From: an uncultured Saprospiraceae bacterium
Lineage (GTDB): Bacteria; Bacteroidota; Bacteroidia; Chitinophagales; Saprospiraceae
Assembly (NCBI GenBank): GCA_937951615.1
Contig: CALFBH010000007.1
Span: 1-64,000, forward strand
DNA: 64,000 nucleotides
Reading direction: 5' to 3'
Position numbers and translations under genes: made by a program. Below the pieces are notes generated by a model, which was not told the DNA's origin, did not search any database, and worked only from the letters and a program-made list of their open reading frames with translations. Positions 42,196 through 53,045 of the stretch are shown piece after piece; position 1 is the first letter of the stretch, and every line of letters begins with the position of its first letter.

Positions 42196-44640
42196 TTATT
42201 CCATCAGAATCATCTTCTTCGTTGCCATGAAATTTCCAGCCTGTATGGTATAATAATACATGCCTGCGGGATAAGCTTTTCCATCAAAGACGACTTGATG
42301 AGTGCCTTTGATTTTTTGCTCTTGGTCAATTAATGAACTTATCTGCTTTCCATTGGCGTCAAATACCAATAAACTAACAAAGGTGTCTTCTGCTAAGAAA
42401 AACTCAATCGTTGTTTCTCCAGTAAATGGATTTGGATAGTTTTTGACTGAGAAAGAAGCTGTCTTGCCAGTTTGTGTGGAAGCAGTACTATTAAATTCTT
42501 GCACAGGATTATTGGTTAGGCTAGTGATAGAGTTATTTTCACACTCGCTTATTGTGGCTAAAAAAACTGAACCATTATTGCTATCTGCCAGGAATGCATC
42601 ATTAAGACAAATATTTTTACCTGCCTGATAAGAAACAACTCCTCCGCTACTTATTATACCTGTAGAGGTAATAGTATTACGAGCCCGATAAGTACCAGGT
42701 GCAATTGTGCCACTAAGTGTTAAGTCTGTTCCGTCATAACATTCCGAGGGTAAATCGCATGCCTCTACACCGTCTGAAGTATCATCTGGACTTCCCTGGT
42801 CGGCACTAAAACCGAGACCTCTCTTAGCAAAGGCCTGCCATATTAGGCATTGGTTTGCACCATTATATAAGGCCATATCTGCTGCAAGAATAGCATCTCT
42901 ACCATCTACAAAGCCAGCATTACAGGGTTGTAATTTCATAGCTTCCATTACGAGCATAAGAGCTATGTTATTTCCGCCAGAACCATTATAAACATCAGGA
43001 TCAAAACCATAATTGTCAATTAAAAGCCAGGTCATTTCCCAAAGCATAGACCCCCAAAGTGAACCTACTCCGTGAGTTTGGGGTAAGATGTTTATATCAC
43101 CATAGGTAAATGGATTTATAGACATATCTGTAGTATAAGGAACGTTATTTTCCGAATCGGGACCAAAGGGGCGAGTACCGTTAGGAGCATCAAGAAACCA
43201 ATCTCCGGCCGCCCGGGGAGTTGTTTTCGAGTCATTGGATTCAATGGTGAGTACCAAAGCAAAGAAATCGCACCAACCTTCTTCCATTTGTTCCTGATTT
43301 TCAAAACAAATTATGGTGGAAGGTCCACCGGTAAGACGCCTAGATATACCATGTCCGTATTCATGTATTGTTATGATATTGGAAAATGCACCATCCCTTC
43401 CATCGCATAAATATGTACTTAATACGGGACTTTGACCGTCAGGAATAGGGATGAAACCACTATTACATGAAAGACCTGAAACCTGAATATACACTTCCAT
43501 AAAGTCATTATCCAAGCCACCATTACCATAGTTATTCGCCTGAAAATTACCACTAACTTCATCAAAACCGTAATGGTAAAATATGTCGTGCATTAGGTTT
43601 GTCCAATAAAAAATATTTGTAACGGCTGCGTCTTGATTTAACTCAGGAGGCTGGTTTAAATCAAGCGAAAAGTCAAACAATAAATCAGTTCCTCCATCTG
43701 GGGCAGGTTCTCCCAAAACATTAGCATGGACATTATTCCCCTGTGTAGTGGTAAATTCTGCTCCCACAACTCCGTCAGTATCATGCCAGCCGAACGGGGA
43801 AGCTATGGGGTCATTGGGGTTTAATACCAAACTCCGTCCGCCTTCTTCTGGATTTTTAAGTGGAAAATCAAACACCCTATATCCTCCTGAAAATGAAGAT
43901 TTACGGCTCAGTTTATTGTTTTGATACTGTGGCAAATTTTCATTATTTTCGTAATGTTGATAGTCTGTCTTATGATCATATTTGTGGTTATGATGAATCA
44001 TTAAGTTGACTTTATTAATAATCTCTCCTGTGGCAGCATCTACTCTTATATTCCACCAGTTTTGATGATTAATCTCTCCAATTGACATGTCCCAGACCAG
44101 ATTAAATGTCCCATTTTTCAATTGTTGATATACCAATTTTACAGGGATATTTCGTAGGGAAAAGCCACCATTACTGTACAGTCCTTTTTTATTTTTTCCT
44201 TTTGGAGCTTCGAGAGAAACCAGAGGTTTTTTAATCGTATAAGCCAATTGTCTCGCAGCCGATTCAATTGCCTGTTTTGCATTTATGCGAGGTTTTGTAG
44301 TGTTGATTTTACTTTCAAGGTCAGCGATAAATCGGTTGTTCATTTTTAACACCTCATTATTACTCTTCAGATGTATATTAATGTTTGCATCATTTATTTC
44401 AATTCCGTTATACTGCTGGCGCAGATAAATATGTTCTATTCCACTTTTTTTACTGATATATCTGTCGGTAACTGTCCACCCTGTCAAATCATACGTAGAT
44501 AAATTATATTCATCCGCTGTTTGCTCTATGTGTCTTATTGCTATTGATAATTTATCCTGTGCAAAAGAATTTATACTTGCCGTGATTATAAATAATAAAA
44601 ATAGCAAGTATCGAATATGATTATTGTGTGTTTTATTCAT
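42196..44640 (-). CDS. M36 (fungalysin) metallopeptidase with T9SS sorting domain
   Basis: 814 residues. Signal peptide; an FTP/PepSY-type propeptide (LRQQYNGIEINDANINIHL); the M36 catalytic domain with zinc motif IHEYGHGISRRL (about residues 423-428) and downstream EEGWCDFFA; then a ~190-residue C-terminal part made of a SGTIAPGTYRARNTITST module and a type A T9SS sorting domain (NYPNPFTGETTIEF to KKMILME). Secreted peptidase, probably nutritional. The next minus-strand gene upstream, a metzincin, carries the same C-terminal part. Confidence 0.95.
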   Translation of the reverse strand: MNKTHNNHIRYLLFLLFIITASINSFAQDKLSIAIRHIEQTADEYNLSTYDLTGWTVTDRYISKKSGIEHIYLRQQYNGIEINDANINIHLKSNNEVLKMNNRFIADLESKINTTKPRINAKQAIESAARQLAYTIKKPLVSLEAPKGKNKKGLYSNGGFSLRNIPVKLVYQQLKNGTFNLVWDMSIGEINHQNWWNIRVDAATGEIINKVNLMIHHNHKYDHKTDYQHYENNENLPQYQNNKLSRKSSFSGGYRVFDFPLKNPEEGGRSLVLNPNDPIASPFGWHDTDGVVGAEFTTTQGNNVHANVLGEPAPDGGTDLLFDFSLDLNQPPELNQDAAVTNIFYWTNLMHDIFYHYGFDEVSGNFQANNYGNGGLDNDFMEVYIQVSGLSCNSGFIPIPDGQSPVLSTYLCDGRDGAFSNIITIHEYGHGISRRLTGGPSTIICFENQEQMEEGWCDFFALVLTIESNDSKTTPRAAGDWFLDAPNGTRPFGPDSENNVPYTTDMSINPFTYGDINILPQTHGVGSLWGSMLWEMTWLLIDNYGFDPDVYNGSGGNNIALMLVMEAMKLQPCNAGFVDGRDAILAADMALYNGANQCLIWQAFAKRGLGFSADQGSPDDTSDGVEACDLPSECYDGTDLTLSGTIAPGTYRARNTITSTGIISSGGVVSYQAGKNICLNDAFLADSNNGSVFLATISECENNSITSLTNNPVQEFNSTASTQTGKTASFSVKNYPNPFTGETTIEFFLAEDTFVSLLVFDANGKQISSLIDQEQKIKGTHQVVFDGKAYPAGMYYYTIQAGNFMATKKMILME

Positions 44641-44728
44641 GATAGGCTACCTTGTTTTAAAAGTGAGCCGGTTACCATTCATGATAAACCGACTCGTAAT
44701 TATGATTTATATTATAACTTTTGTTGCG

Positions 44729-46633
44729 CTATTTCATCAAAATCATCTTGTTTGTTTCTACGTGATTTCCAATCTGTATGGTGTAATAGTACATTCCAGC
44801 AGGATAAGCTTTGCCATCAAAAATAATCTGATGTGTACCTTTGATTTTCTGCTGATTGAGTAAGCTGGTCAATTGTTTACCAGTTGCATCAGATACTATT
44901 AGTGTGACTGCTGCGTCTTCTTCCAATACAAACTCTATCGTCGTTTCTCCTGTAAAAGGATTAGGGAAATTCCTAACAGAAAAAGAAGCTACTACACCAG
45001 TTTGTTCAATAACCTCATTATTAGAGTCCTGTACAAGATCATTCACTGGGCTATCAGTGAAGTTGCTTCCACAATCTTCTATTTGAGCGAGGAAAACCGA
45101 ACCATTGGCAGCATCAGCGAGGAACATTTCTTCTAAAAGGATATATCCGCCTGCCTGATAAGTGACAGACTGGTTTGCTCCGATTGTTGCTGTAGAAGTA
45201 ATGGTGTTTTCTGCCTGATATATGCCTTCTGTAATTGTACCGCTTAAAGTTAAATCAGCAACACAGTCATCATCGCAGAATAAACAATCAGCCCTTTCAA
45301 CATTATTCAAAATCACATTTGTAGGCTGAGGTCCAAAACCATTATTGAAATTTATACCGACACTTTGTAAATGGCAATAGCTCATAATTGTGCCTCCTGA
45401 TGGGGGGATTGGAGGAGCTGCACAGAAATTACAATCTAAACCAGAACTGGCACAACCAGGAGGTGACGGAGGCGGATTAGGCTCTTCTTGGCAACTTCCA
45501 CAACCATCTATGGCTGTATTATTACCATTCCAAACACAGGCATGTGTATGTCTTGACCCTAATAGGTGCCCCATTTCATGAGTAAACACCATAACACTCC
45601 AGGAGTATGTAGGAACATTATCATAAGAATTCTGAATCCCACTATAACACATACTTTCTGCTCTGTCAGGGTTACATAATCCATTAAATCCGGCAGCAAT
45701 TCCCCCGCCACCAAGATATGACACAAGATGTCCAAGGTCTCCATTGAAGCTTGTTCTAAAAGCCTGAAAAGACTCTAGGATCGCATTTGTACAACTTCCT
45801 CCATAAGGACTGGCACTCTCCCAAATAAACATTTCAGACATGAGCATTACAACACCATCATTAGCATATATTGTCGCTGACTGATTGAACAGTCCTTCAA
45901 TATACTCTGCAGTACCTGCCCCTTTATCAAGAAAAATGTCGTAATCTACTTCTACGTATATTTTTACGCAATGGTCAGTGCTACCACCGACTGGGGGTTC
46001 TAAGTCGGTAGCTGAGTAAGTCGGTCCGGCTGCTGATGTATGACATTCAAAAGTAGAAGATATTCGCAGGTCATTTTCATGATAGAGTATATGGTCTTTA
46101 CCACTTTTCCCTAAGCTGCCTAATACCAGTTGTTCATTATTACTGTTGATAAATCCCATGATCTCATCCTCAAAAAAACTCATCGCTACGAGAGATTTGT
46201 AGTTGTCTGTAATAATGCCCCTGTAATGAACGCCAGATGCTTGAATTGCTCCTTTATTCTGTCGATTTGTTTTAACAGTAAAGTCATTAGTAAAAATATC
46301 AGCTCTGACCAGTTGCAAATTATAATCATCGCCATGTGCATTGGGAATTACAATCCGCATTCTATCTGGTTTATTGCTTAAGATATCTCTTAAGCCATCC
46401 TTATCTAGGGAAAGTATGGAGGCTTTCATCAGAACCTCTTCAACTTCCGCAGAGGAGCTTTTTGTACTTGAAGAATTAAAGGCTTTATACGCCTCAAATG
46501 ATTTGCCAGTATTATTTTTCGATTGAATTATTCTAGGAATTGCTTTTAAATTTTCGGAAGAAACCTGTGCTACCCCTTTACCTATGGCAAAAAACATAAT
46601 GAATAGATAAAGTATGAATTTTGCTTTTTTCAT
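44729..46633 (-). CDS. Metzincin (M12-type) metallopeptidase with T9SS sorting domain
   Basis: 634 residues. Signal peptide, a prodomain, then the catalytic domain with HEMGHLLGSRH (about residues 351-361) and the Met-turn IMSYCH. The C-terminal part (SGTITEGIYQAENTITST, FLADAANGSVFLAQI, then FPNPFTGETTIEF to KMILMK) closely matches that of the M36 gene product 88 bp downstream, so this module was shared by duplication. The close spacing suggests cotranscription. It should cut extracellular proteins. Confidence 0.94.
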   Translation of the reverse strand: MKKAKFILYLFIMFFAIGKGVAQVSSENLKAIPRIIQSKNNTGKSFEAYKAFNSSSTKSSSAEVEEVLMKASILSLDKDGLRDILSNKPDRMRIVIPNAHGDDYNLQLVRADIFTNDFTVKTNRQNKGAIQASGVHYRGIITDNYKSLVAMSFFEDEIMGFINSNNEQLVLGSLGKSGKDHILYHENDLRISSTFECHTSAAGPTYSATDLEPPVGGSTDHCVKIYVEVDYDIFLDKGAGTAEYIEGLFNQSATIYANDGVVMLMSEMFIWESASPYGGSCTNAILESFQAFRTSFNGDLGHLVSYLGGGGIAAGFNGLCNPDRAESMCYSGIQNSYDNVPTYSWSVMVFTHEMGHLLGSRHTHACVWNGNNTAIDGCGSCQEEPNPPPSPPGCASSGLDCNFCAAPPIPPSGGTIMSYCHLQSVGINFNNGFGPQPTNVILNNVERADCLFCDDDCVADLTLSGTITEGIYQAENTITSTATIGANQSVTYQAGGYILLEEMFLADAANGSVFLAQIEDCGSNFTDSPVNDLVQDSNNEVIEQTGVVASFSVRNFPNPFTGETTIEFVLEEDAAVTLIVSDATGKQLTSLLNQQKIKGTHQIIFDGKAYPAGMYYYTIQIGNHVETNKMILMK

Positions 46634-46726
46634 CTTTTTATATTTTTAATGTTAATAAATATTTCCTATGAATTATCAATTGCAATGACATTATGTATCC
46701 ATGCAAGATGATTCATATAAAGATGG

Positions 46727-47794
46727 TTATTTCAAGCCTTTGACTTCCGCTTTCAAAGCTTCGTTCTCTTTCTTGAGGTCAATAACATGCAGCCACAATT
46801 CTTCAATCTGGCGCAGTAAAGTAGCGTCCATTTCTACCATGTCAATACCATTCGCGCTGACCTCTTTTGCAGAAGGAACGTTAGGTAAATGCTTGTTTTC
46901 AATAACAAAAGTTTCCACTTCTGTTATAGTATTTCGGTGATAGTCAGCTTCAAAAACATAATCTGCCCAGTCTATTCCTGCAGAGTTAGCTACTTTTACT
47001 TTTTCAGCCAAAATGCCTTCTCTTACATAAAGATTGTAGCCAGGAGGAGTTTCAGTAGCCGAATTTCCTATTAATACATCACCATCAAGATGAACCATAG
47101 ACGTCGCACCACCATTATATCCAGGTCTAATCAGCAAACGATTATTAGTCAGATCATCTGCAATTAGATGGCGAAGCCCCCCTGATCCATAAAATCTAAT
47201 CTGCGTATTCCATCCAGCAGTTCCATTGCCATAAATATCCAAATAAGTGTTTTTATTAGGATCTTCATCACTAATGCTCATACTGCCACCAACAGAAAGT
47301 ATATTATCGTTTACCACACTCGTACCTACACCAAGCTGATTAGTGGCAAGATTTCCATAAATCAAAGGTGTACTTAAATCTAGAGCAGTTCCTATGAGTA
47401 AGGTATTGTTCAAATTTGAGATGCTTTCACCACAGCGTGTGCCAATAAAAATATTATCATCTCCATTATTGCCACGTCCTGCATTCAAACCCAGATACAT
47501 GTTTCGTACACCTGATACATTGTCTCTACCTGCATTACCTCCAATAAAAGTATTAAAACTTCCTGTAAGGTTAGGGAAACCACTACCTGCTGTATTTGCA
47601 CCTGTGTTTTGTCCGATACCAACATTCCAGATACCTCCTGTAAGGTTATTGAAAGAACTACCACCAAGAGCAACATTATTTACTCCTGCATCATTAGGGT
47701 TTGCACTCCCCTGGGGCAGACTAACATTTTGTCCCCAGCTCATTACTGTTACCAGTAGGGACAAGATCATGAGGTTTAATTTTAAGATTTTCAT
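46727..47794 (-). CDS. Surface fibre-like protein with YadA-head-type repeats
   Basis: 355 residues. Signal peptide (ILSLLVTVMSWGQ). The N-terminal half has ~25-residue G-N--IG-NAG-NN repeats (NVALGGSSFNNLTGG, NVGIGQNTGAN, NTFIGGNAGRDN, NMYLGLNAGRGN, NIFIGTRCG), like trimeric adhesin heads. The C-terminal segment DWADYVFEADYHRNT, NKHLPNVPSAKEV, then a helical tail (LRQIEELWLHVIDLKKENEAL) is a common Bacteroidota ending that probably trimerises. Surface location is inferred. Confidence 0.85.
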   Translation of the reverse strand: MKILKLNLMILSLLVTVMSWGQNVSLPQGSANPNDAGVNNVALGGSSFNNLTGGIWNVGIGQNTGANTAGSGFPNLTGSFNTFIGGNAGRDNVSGVRNMYLGLNAGRGNNGDDNIFIGTRCGESISNLNNTLLIGTALDLSTPLIYGNLATNQLGVGTSVVNDNILSVGGSMSISDEDPNKNTYLDIYGNGTAGWNTQIRFYGSGGLRHLIADDLTNNRLLIRPGYNGGATSMVHLDGDVLIGNSATETPPGYNLYVREGILAEKVKVANSAGIDWADYVFEADYHRNTITEVETFVIENKHLPNVPSAKEVSANGIDMVEMDATLLRQIEELWLHVIDLKKENEALKAEVKGLK

Positions 47795-48541
47795 AATTTA
47801 AATTGTTTAAAAAAAAATTAAATAAAATAGTATAAATAATAAATACATGTATTTTTAAATATGTGTATCTAAGTTTTTTAACCGGCAGCACAGGGAATAT
47901 GCTGCCGATTGGGGAGCTGCGACAAATTGTAATGATGTTTTATATTGTTTCCTGTGGTCTCAATTTGTCCAACTAATATTTTGCGAAAAAGAACGAACTT
48001 ATATTGTCGTAAAATGGTTGATATAAGAGCAGCCATCTTCACCCTTACATGATAGATAAAGAGGCTGCCGACAAACAACCATATTACTCCGGTTATTTTC
48101 TTTTTTATAAAAAGGTAATCCATTTGATAACCTTTTTTTCAGATTTAATCGTCTAATAAAATGTTTCGTATCTTTTATGTTTTTTTGAGGATCAGCAATA
48201 CTTTTTTGCTAATTGATTTCTTAGTACAATATTCGGCATTATATAGGTGTTTATAAATTACAAATATTTGTGTTTTCCGTGAAAAATAGTTGTAAAATTA
48301 TTTTAATTAATTTTATTAAAACTTTATAATTATTTAATTTTCAGTTATTTAAATTGGTTTTTCTTTTAATCTTCACTTCCCTTTTCCGCTTGAATGTCTG
48401 GTTTTTCCAAGAAGTAATTATGTGAAAAAACGGGAATATTGTCGCCCGGTGGATCATGAGGGCTTAAATAAGTTTGCGGACTTGCCTTATGGGCTTTGAA
48501 ATTGTTTTTAACCTTGGATAAGTTTTTTCCAATAGATAATT
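47795..48541. other. Long AT-rich intergenic region
   Basis: Holds a hairpin CCGGCAGCA/TGCTGCCGA near 47880-47910, a terminator-like hairpin AAAAAGGTAATC/GATAACCTTTTT at 48109-48139 on the plus strand, and leader sequence (TTCTTAGTACAATATTCGG) shared with the second 473-residue gene at about 51459-51477. No gene is supported. Confidence 0.5.
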
Positions 48542-49963
48542 ATGCAGAAGAGTAAGTTAATAGACAGGTTGCGTCTGATAGAGCGAGAAGAGTTGCGCAA
48601 CTTTGGTAAATTTGTAGAATCGCCTTATCATAATACCGATGAAAAGGTGGTCAGACTATTTGATTATTTGAAAAAATATCATCCGGTTTTTGAACATAAA
48701 AAACTGGATAGAGACTACATAACAGAGAAGTTATTTCCCGAATGGAAAGGCAATGTTTATAAAAAACTAAGCCATGTCATGTCTTCACTCTCAGATCGGG
48801 TTGACGACTTCTTTATCCTTAGAGAAATGGAAGAAGACGAGCTGGAGCGGCAGCAATTTTTGCTGAAAGCCTATAAGCGGAGGAAAGGGGATTGGTTTTT
48901 TAATCAAGTTAGTGATACCTTGAATAAAACATTAGATGAAACTTCAGAGTATGGGATTAATTATTACCTGCACAAATACAGACTCAATCATGAAATATAC
49001 ACGCATACAGCTACAGAGCGTGTGGAAAAAGGGATAGAAAGTTTTAAAAATGTTGTTGCCAACCTAGATGCTTTCTACTTTAGTCAGAAATTTCTTTATG
49101 CTAGTGAGATTAGATTTCGTGAACTTTATTACTCTGAAAAAAGTGAAATACTTCTGCTTGAGGAGATGTTAAAAGAAGCGGAAAAAGCTACCTTTGCCGA
49201 CAAACAACATGTGATTATATTCTCTGCTATTATTAAGCTTTACTACACTAAAGATAAAAAAGACTATGAGCAGCTTAAGAAATTAATTTTTGAAGGTCTT
49301 CATCAATTTAGTTTAGTTGAAAAATTAGATACAGTAATGTTTGTCAATAATTTCTGTATTATGGAATATAATCAGGGGAAAGAGGACTATTTGATTGAGG
49401 TTTTTGATTTGCATGAGTATGGATTACATCAAAAATTGTGGCTTGTCAAAGGCTACCTTAGCAATCTGACTTATAATAATATTGTTGCTATAGCATGTTT
49501 ATTGGAAAAATACGACTGGACAGAAAAGTTTATTCGTGATTATTCTAAGTACTTAAGAGAAGAAATAAGAGATAGTCTTAGAACTATGGCTGTATGTCGT
49601 CTTGAGTTTTCAATGGGTAATTATGAAAAAATTTTAGAATTATTGAGGGGGGTAGAATTTGTAGATTTACATCATAATCTAGCAGCCAAATCCTATCAGC
49701 TTCGAAGTTATGTTGAGTTAGGTGGGTATGATATGTTATTTTATGATGCTTGCAATGCTTTTGCTCAATATTGCAGAAGAAATAAAACTATAGGAAAGGA
49801 GACGAAGGAAACTCATTTGAATTTTATCAAAATGGCAAGAAGGATACACCAACATCAATATGAGAAGAAAGAAAATCAGAAGGACATGATGGAAGAACTA
49901 AATAAGCTACCATGCGCTAATGCTAAATGGCTGAAGAAAAAAATCAAAGAAAAAATAAATTAG
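48542..49963 (+). CDS. Uncharacterised helical protein, tandem paralogue 1
   Basis: 473 residues, no signal peptide, rich in Lys, Glu, Leu, Phe and Tyr, predicted all-helical and possibly TPR-like. The N-terminus EELRNFGKFVESPYHNTDEK is its most conserved part against its paralogue at 51550. The rest includes YLHKYRLNHEIYTHTATERV, NNFCIMEYNQGK and LEFSMGNYEKILELL. I recall N-termini of this type in Saprospiria lineage-specific families of unknown function. It faces a convergent T9SS gene, and the pair is duplicated downstream. Confidence 0.8.
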   Translation: MQKSKLIDRLRLIEREELRNFGKFVESPYHNTDEKVVRLFDYLKKYHPVFEHKKLDRDYITEKLFPEWKGNVYKKLSHVMSSLSDRVDDFFILREMEEDELERQQFLLKAYKRRKGDWFFNQVSDTLNKTLDETSEYGINYYLHKYRLNHEIYTHTATERVEKGIESFKNVVANLDAFYFSQKFLYASEIRFRELYYSEKSEILLLEEMLKEAEKATFADKQHVIIFSAIIKLYYTKDKKDYEQLKKLIFEGLHQFSLVEKLDTVMFVNNFCIMEYNQGKEDYLIEVFDLHEYGLHQKLWLVKGYLSNLTYNNIVAIACLLEKYDWTEKFIRDYSKYLREEIRDSLRTMAVCRLEFSMGNYEKILELLRGVEFVDLHHNLAAKSYQLRSYVELGGYDMLFYDACNAFAQYCRRNKTIGKETKETHLNFIKMARRIHQHQYEKKENQKDMMEELNKLPCANAKWLKKKIKEKIN

Positions 49964-50047
49964 AAAGGTGTTTGAGCTTTCGTAGCTATCGCAAACTCAA
50001 ACACCCTTTCAAAGCATAGTTCTATAATGTTAAATTACTGACATTAA

Positions 50048-50923
50048 TTAATGTTGCACGGTGATTTTTCTTAATATTTTTTCACCGGATGAAGTGCTAA
50101 TGTTTAGCATATATATGCCTGGATCTAACTGTGCTGTAGTGATTTGAAGTTCATCTTGCCCATAGCGTACATTTATTTTATGTGTCATTTGTTGTCCAAA
50201 CAGATTAAAGACCTCAATATCTTGTAAATCAGCATTATTACTACTGGTCTTTTTTACGAATAGTGTATGACGTGCTGGATTTGGATAGACGCTAACATCT
50301 GTATTTTCATTTGTTGCCTGTGCTTCCTTACCAAAACCAAATGTTGGGCTTATAAATACCCATGATGAAATTGGGTTTGGGGCTGTACAATTTGCACCAT
50401 CAATATATGAGATAAGTTTATTTTCTCTAACTATTTGAATGCCGTCTGCCGCAAGACCTGGGCCACCTGTTGGAGGAGCGTTTAGGGCAGTAACGGCGGC
50501 ACCACTGGCAACACCCATAGAAAATCCACTTAACGGATCGAAATCGAAGCCAATAAGTTTTCCTCTGTAATACCTTTCTCTTACCCGAGCATTTGGCACG
50601 AATTTTCTGAAACGGATCACAACAGGTAAATCGTCTGGTATACCATATTTATATAGATTTAGGTCAATACTCTGAGTGGCACCATCAGCAAAAAGTCCAT
50701 GTCCACCTGAGAACTGAATATTAATGAGGTGAAATTCTTGGAGTCCTTGCACAGATGAATGTTCATTGAGTGTCTCATTAGGAAATAACGGTGTAATTTG
50801 AGTAGCATTCCATTCTACGCTGATTACATCTATAGTAACATTGTCATCTGGGCAGGAAGTCTGGGCATAGATACTAGCACTCCATAAAAGACTCAATACA
50901 CTTAATAAAAATAACTTTTTCAT
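50048..50923 (-). CDS. Small secreted T9SS protein, tandem paralogue 1
   Basis: 291 residues. Signal peptide MKKLFLLSVLSLLWSASIYAQ, a ~190-residue beta-rich domain with two Cys, then a type A T9SS sorting domain (VSVYPNPARHTLFV, EVFNLFGQQMTHKI, LDPGIYMLNIS, KITVQH). It resembles the protein at 53046-53954 in length, leader and C-terminus. The N-terminal domain is not recognised. Confidence 0.82.
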   Translation of the reverse strand: MKKLFLLSVLSLLWSASIYAQTSCPDDNVTIDVISVEWNATQITPLFPNETLNEHSSVQGLQEFHLINIQFSGGHGLFADGATQSIDLNLYKYGIPDDLPVVIRFRKFVPNARVRERYYRGKLIGFDFDPLSGFSMGVASGAAVTALNAPPTGGPGLAADGIQIVRENKLISYIDGANCTAPNPISSWVFISPTFGFGKEAQATNENTDVSVYPNPARHTLFVKKTSSNNADLQDIEVFNLFGQQMTHKINVRYGQDELQITTAQLDPGIYMLNISTSSGEKILRKITVQH

Positions 50924-51549
50924 AATTCTTGGTTGTCTGTTTGTTAAAAAAATAATTTATGGTAAATGAATACCGGAGTAATGCCACAAAAGTAAGGGGC
51001 TGATGCGCCATTCACAATTACATTTTTTTGCGTTTTCCATAAAAAACGGCTCAAAAAAATGTATCAAATAGTTGTTTTTTGCTTTATAATAAATTGATTT
51101 AGAGATTTTAATGAGGTTTTTTGAACAAAAAAAAGGCTTAATTTTTCCAGTATTTTCCCCATAAAATATTGCTCTAAAACACTCACAATCTCTTAAAAAA
51201 ACAGGTATGATATTGGCACAAATACCCGAATCCTGCTTTTCAATACCCGAAATGGGCTTTTGAGTTCTTAAGTGTTTTTGTCATATAAGAGTTTGCGTAA
51301 GGCCGATGAAGAGCCTGTCGGCAAAGAAGCCTGTTACTCCGACTGTTTTTCTTTTTTCTTCAAAATGAACAGACCATTTTTTGTATTTCCTCGTCTAAGA
51401 AAAAGCCTTGTAGCTTTATGCTCTTTTATTAATCAGCGATACCATTTTGCGGATTAATTTCTTAGTACAATATTCGGTTTTATACGAATGTTTATAAAGT
51501 ACCGATATTCGTTTGTTCTCTAAATACCTAGTTTTCCCAACAGATAATT
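50924..51549. other. Intergenic region inside the tandem duplication
   Basis: Its left part (ACCGGAGTAATGCCACAAAA, about 50968) recurs after the second T9SS gene near 54000. A 72-bp block at 51220-51291 recurs at 54247-54318 with one difference. Its right part is the leader of the second 473-residue gene. No gene is supported. Confidence 0.6.
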
Positions 51550-52971
51550 ATGCAAAAAAGTAAGTTGATAGGCAGGTTGCGCCTGATAGAGCGAGAGGAA
51601 TTGCGCAACTTTGGCAAATTTGTAGAATCGCCTTATCATAATACAGATGAGAAAGTAATCAGACTATTTGATTATTTGAAAAAATATTATCCGATTTTTG
51701 AGCATAAAAAACTGGACAGAGATTATATCGCGAGTAAATTATTTCCGGAATGGAAAGGCAATATTTATAAAAAACTGAGTCGCGTGATGTCCTCCTTGTC
51801 AGATCGAATTGAAGACTTCTTTGTTTTTAAGGAAATAGAAAAAGATAAGCTGGAGTACCGGCAGTTTTTATTAAAGGCCTATAAATATAGAAAGGGGGAC
51901 TGGTTTTTTAATCAGACGGCAGATACTTTAGGTAAGGCACTACTAGAAACACAAGAACAGGGCATTGCTCATTATTTTCATCAGTACCGATTGAATCAGG
52001 AAATATACACACATACTGCTACAGAGCGTGTGGAAAAGGGAATAGAAAGTTTTAAAAATGCTATTGATAATCTGGATGTTTTTTACTTTGGTATAAAGTT
52101 TATGTATGCCAGTGAAGTCTATTTTCGGGAGTTGTACTATTCGGAAAAAAGCGAATTATTGCTTATTGACAATATGCAGGAACGCATTAATAATCCTGTA
52201 TTTGAAAACAAAAAGCATATTTCAGTTTTTTCGACGATTATTGATTTGTACAAAACGAGAGAAAAAAGCACATATAAAGTCTTGAAAAATTTGGTATTGG
52301 AAAGTTCCAGTCAATTCAGCACAGTTGAAAAACTGGATATGGTAACGATGTGTAACAATTTTTGTATCATGGAGTATAATCATGGAAAAATGGAGTACCT
52401 CATTGAGATATTTGATTTGCATGAATATGGATTAGAGCAGGGCTTATGGCTAGCAGATGGTTTTATTAATTACTCTATTTTTAATAATATAGTTGGAATT
52501 GCCTGTGGGGTGAAAAAATTTGACTGGACCAGAGATTTTATTCTTCGATACGCCAAATACTTGAGGGAGGAAGTGAGGGCTAACGTAAGAGTGACAGCAA
52601 TGTGTCTGCTTGAATTTTCAATGGGAAATTTTGAGGAAGTTCTGGAATTACTTAGAGATGTAGAGTTTCTTGATTTGCACCATAATCTAAACGCAAAATC
52701 TTATCAGTTGAGGTGTTATTTTGAATTGGAAGGTTACGAAACGCTTTTCTATGATGCCAGCAATGCTTTTTCCCAATATTGTCGCAGGCATAAGATTATA
52801 GGTACATCAACTCAGAAACAATACCTTAATTTTATCAGTATGATAAAAAGAATCTATCAGAATAAATATGAACAGAAAGAAAATGAAGCGTCTATGCTGA
52901 AAGAACTGAAAGAAAGCCCACATGTGTATGCTAAATGGCTAAAAGAAAAAATTCAGGAAGAATTTAAATAA
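51550..52971 (+). CDS. Uncharacterised helical protein, tandem paralogue 2
   Basis: 473 residues, the same length as the gene at 48542 and closely similar throughout, strongest in the first ~70 residues. Differences cluster in the middle (residues ~190-240) and in surface-type positions. It has kept its frame fully, so both copies are probably under selection. Same convergent T9SS neighbour plan. Function unknown; a cytoplasmic helical-repeat scaffold is the most that can be inferred. Confidence 0.8.
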   Translation: MQKSKLIGRLRLIEREELRNFGKFVESPYHNTDEKVIRLFDYLKKYYPIFEHKKLDRDYIASKLFPEWKGNIYKKLSRVMSSLSDRIEDFFVFKEIEKDKLEYRQFLLKAYKYRKGDWFFNQTADTLGKALLETQEQGIAHYFHQYRLNQEIYTHTATERVEKGIESFKNAIDNLDVFYFGIKFMYASEVYFRELYYSEKSELLLIDNMQERINNPVFENKKHISVFSTIIDLYKTREKSTYKVLKNLVLESSSQFSTVEKLDMVTMCNNFCIMEYNHGKMEYLIEIFDLHEYGLEQGLWLADGFINYSIFNNIVGIACGVKKFDWTRDFILRYAKYLREEVRANVRVTAMCLLEFSMGNFEEVLELLRDVEFLDLHHNLNAKSYQLRCYFELEGYETLFYDASNAFSQYCRRHKIIGTSTQKQYLNFISMIKRIYQNKYEQKENEASMLKELKESPHVYAKWLKEKIQEEFK

Positions 52972-53045
52972 CAAAGACTGCTCACTAAGAGCAGCCTTTG
53001 TCCATGTTTATATTGTTTATTTGAGTGTCTTATGGGAAATACTTC

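Noticed and set aside
47878-48123. 81-residue minus-strand ORF
   Set aside because: It lies in the duplicated leader region, has no ortholog-like counterpart in the second copy in the same frame, and no family features.
48109-48139. Small RNA ending at a terminator-like hairpin
   Set aside because: The hairpin has one mismatch and a T-run, but no upstream promoter or conserved RNA could be made out.
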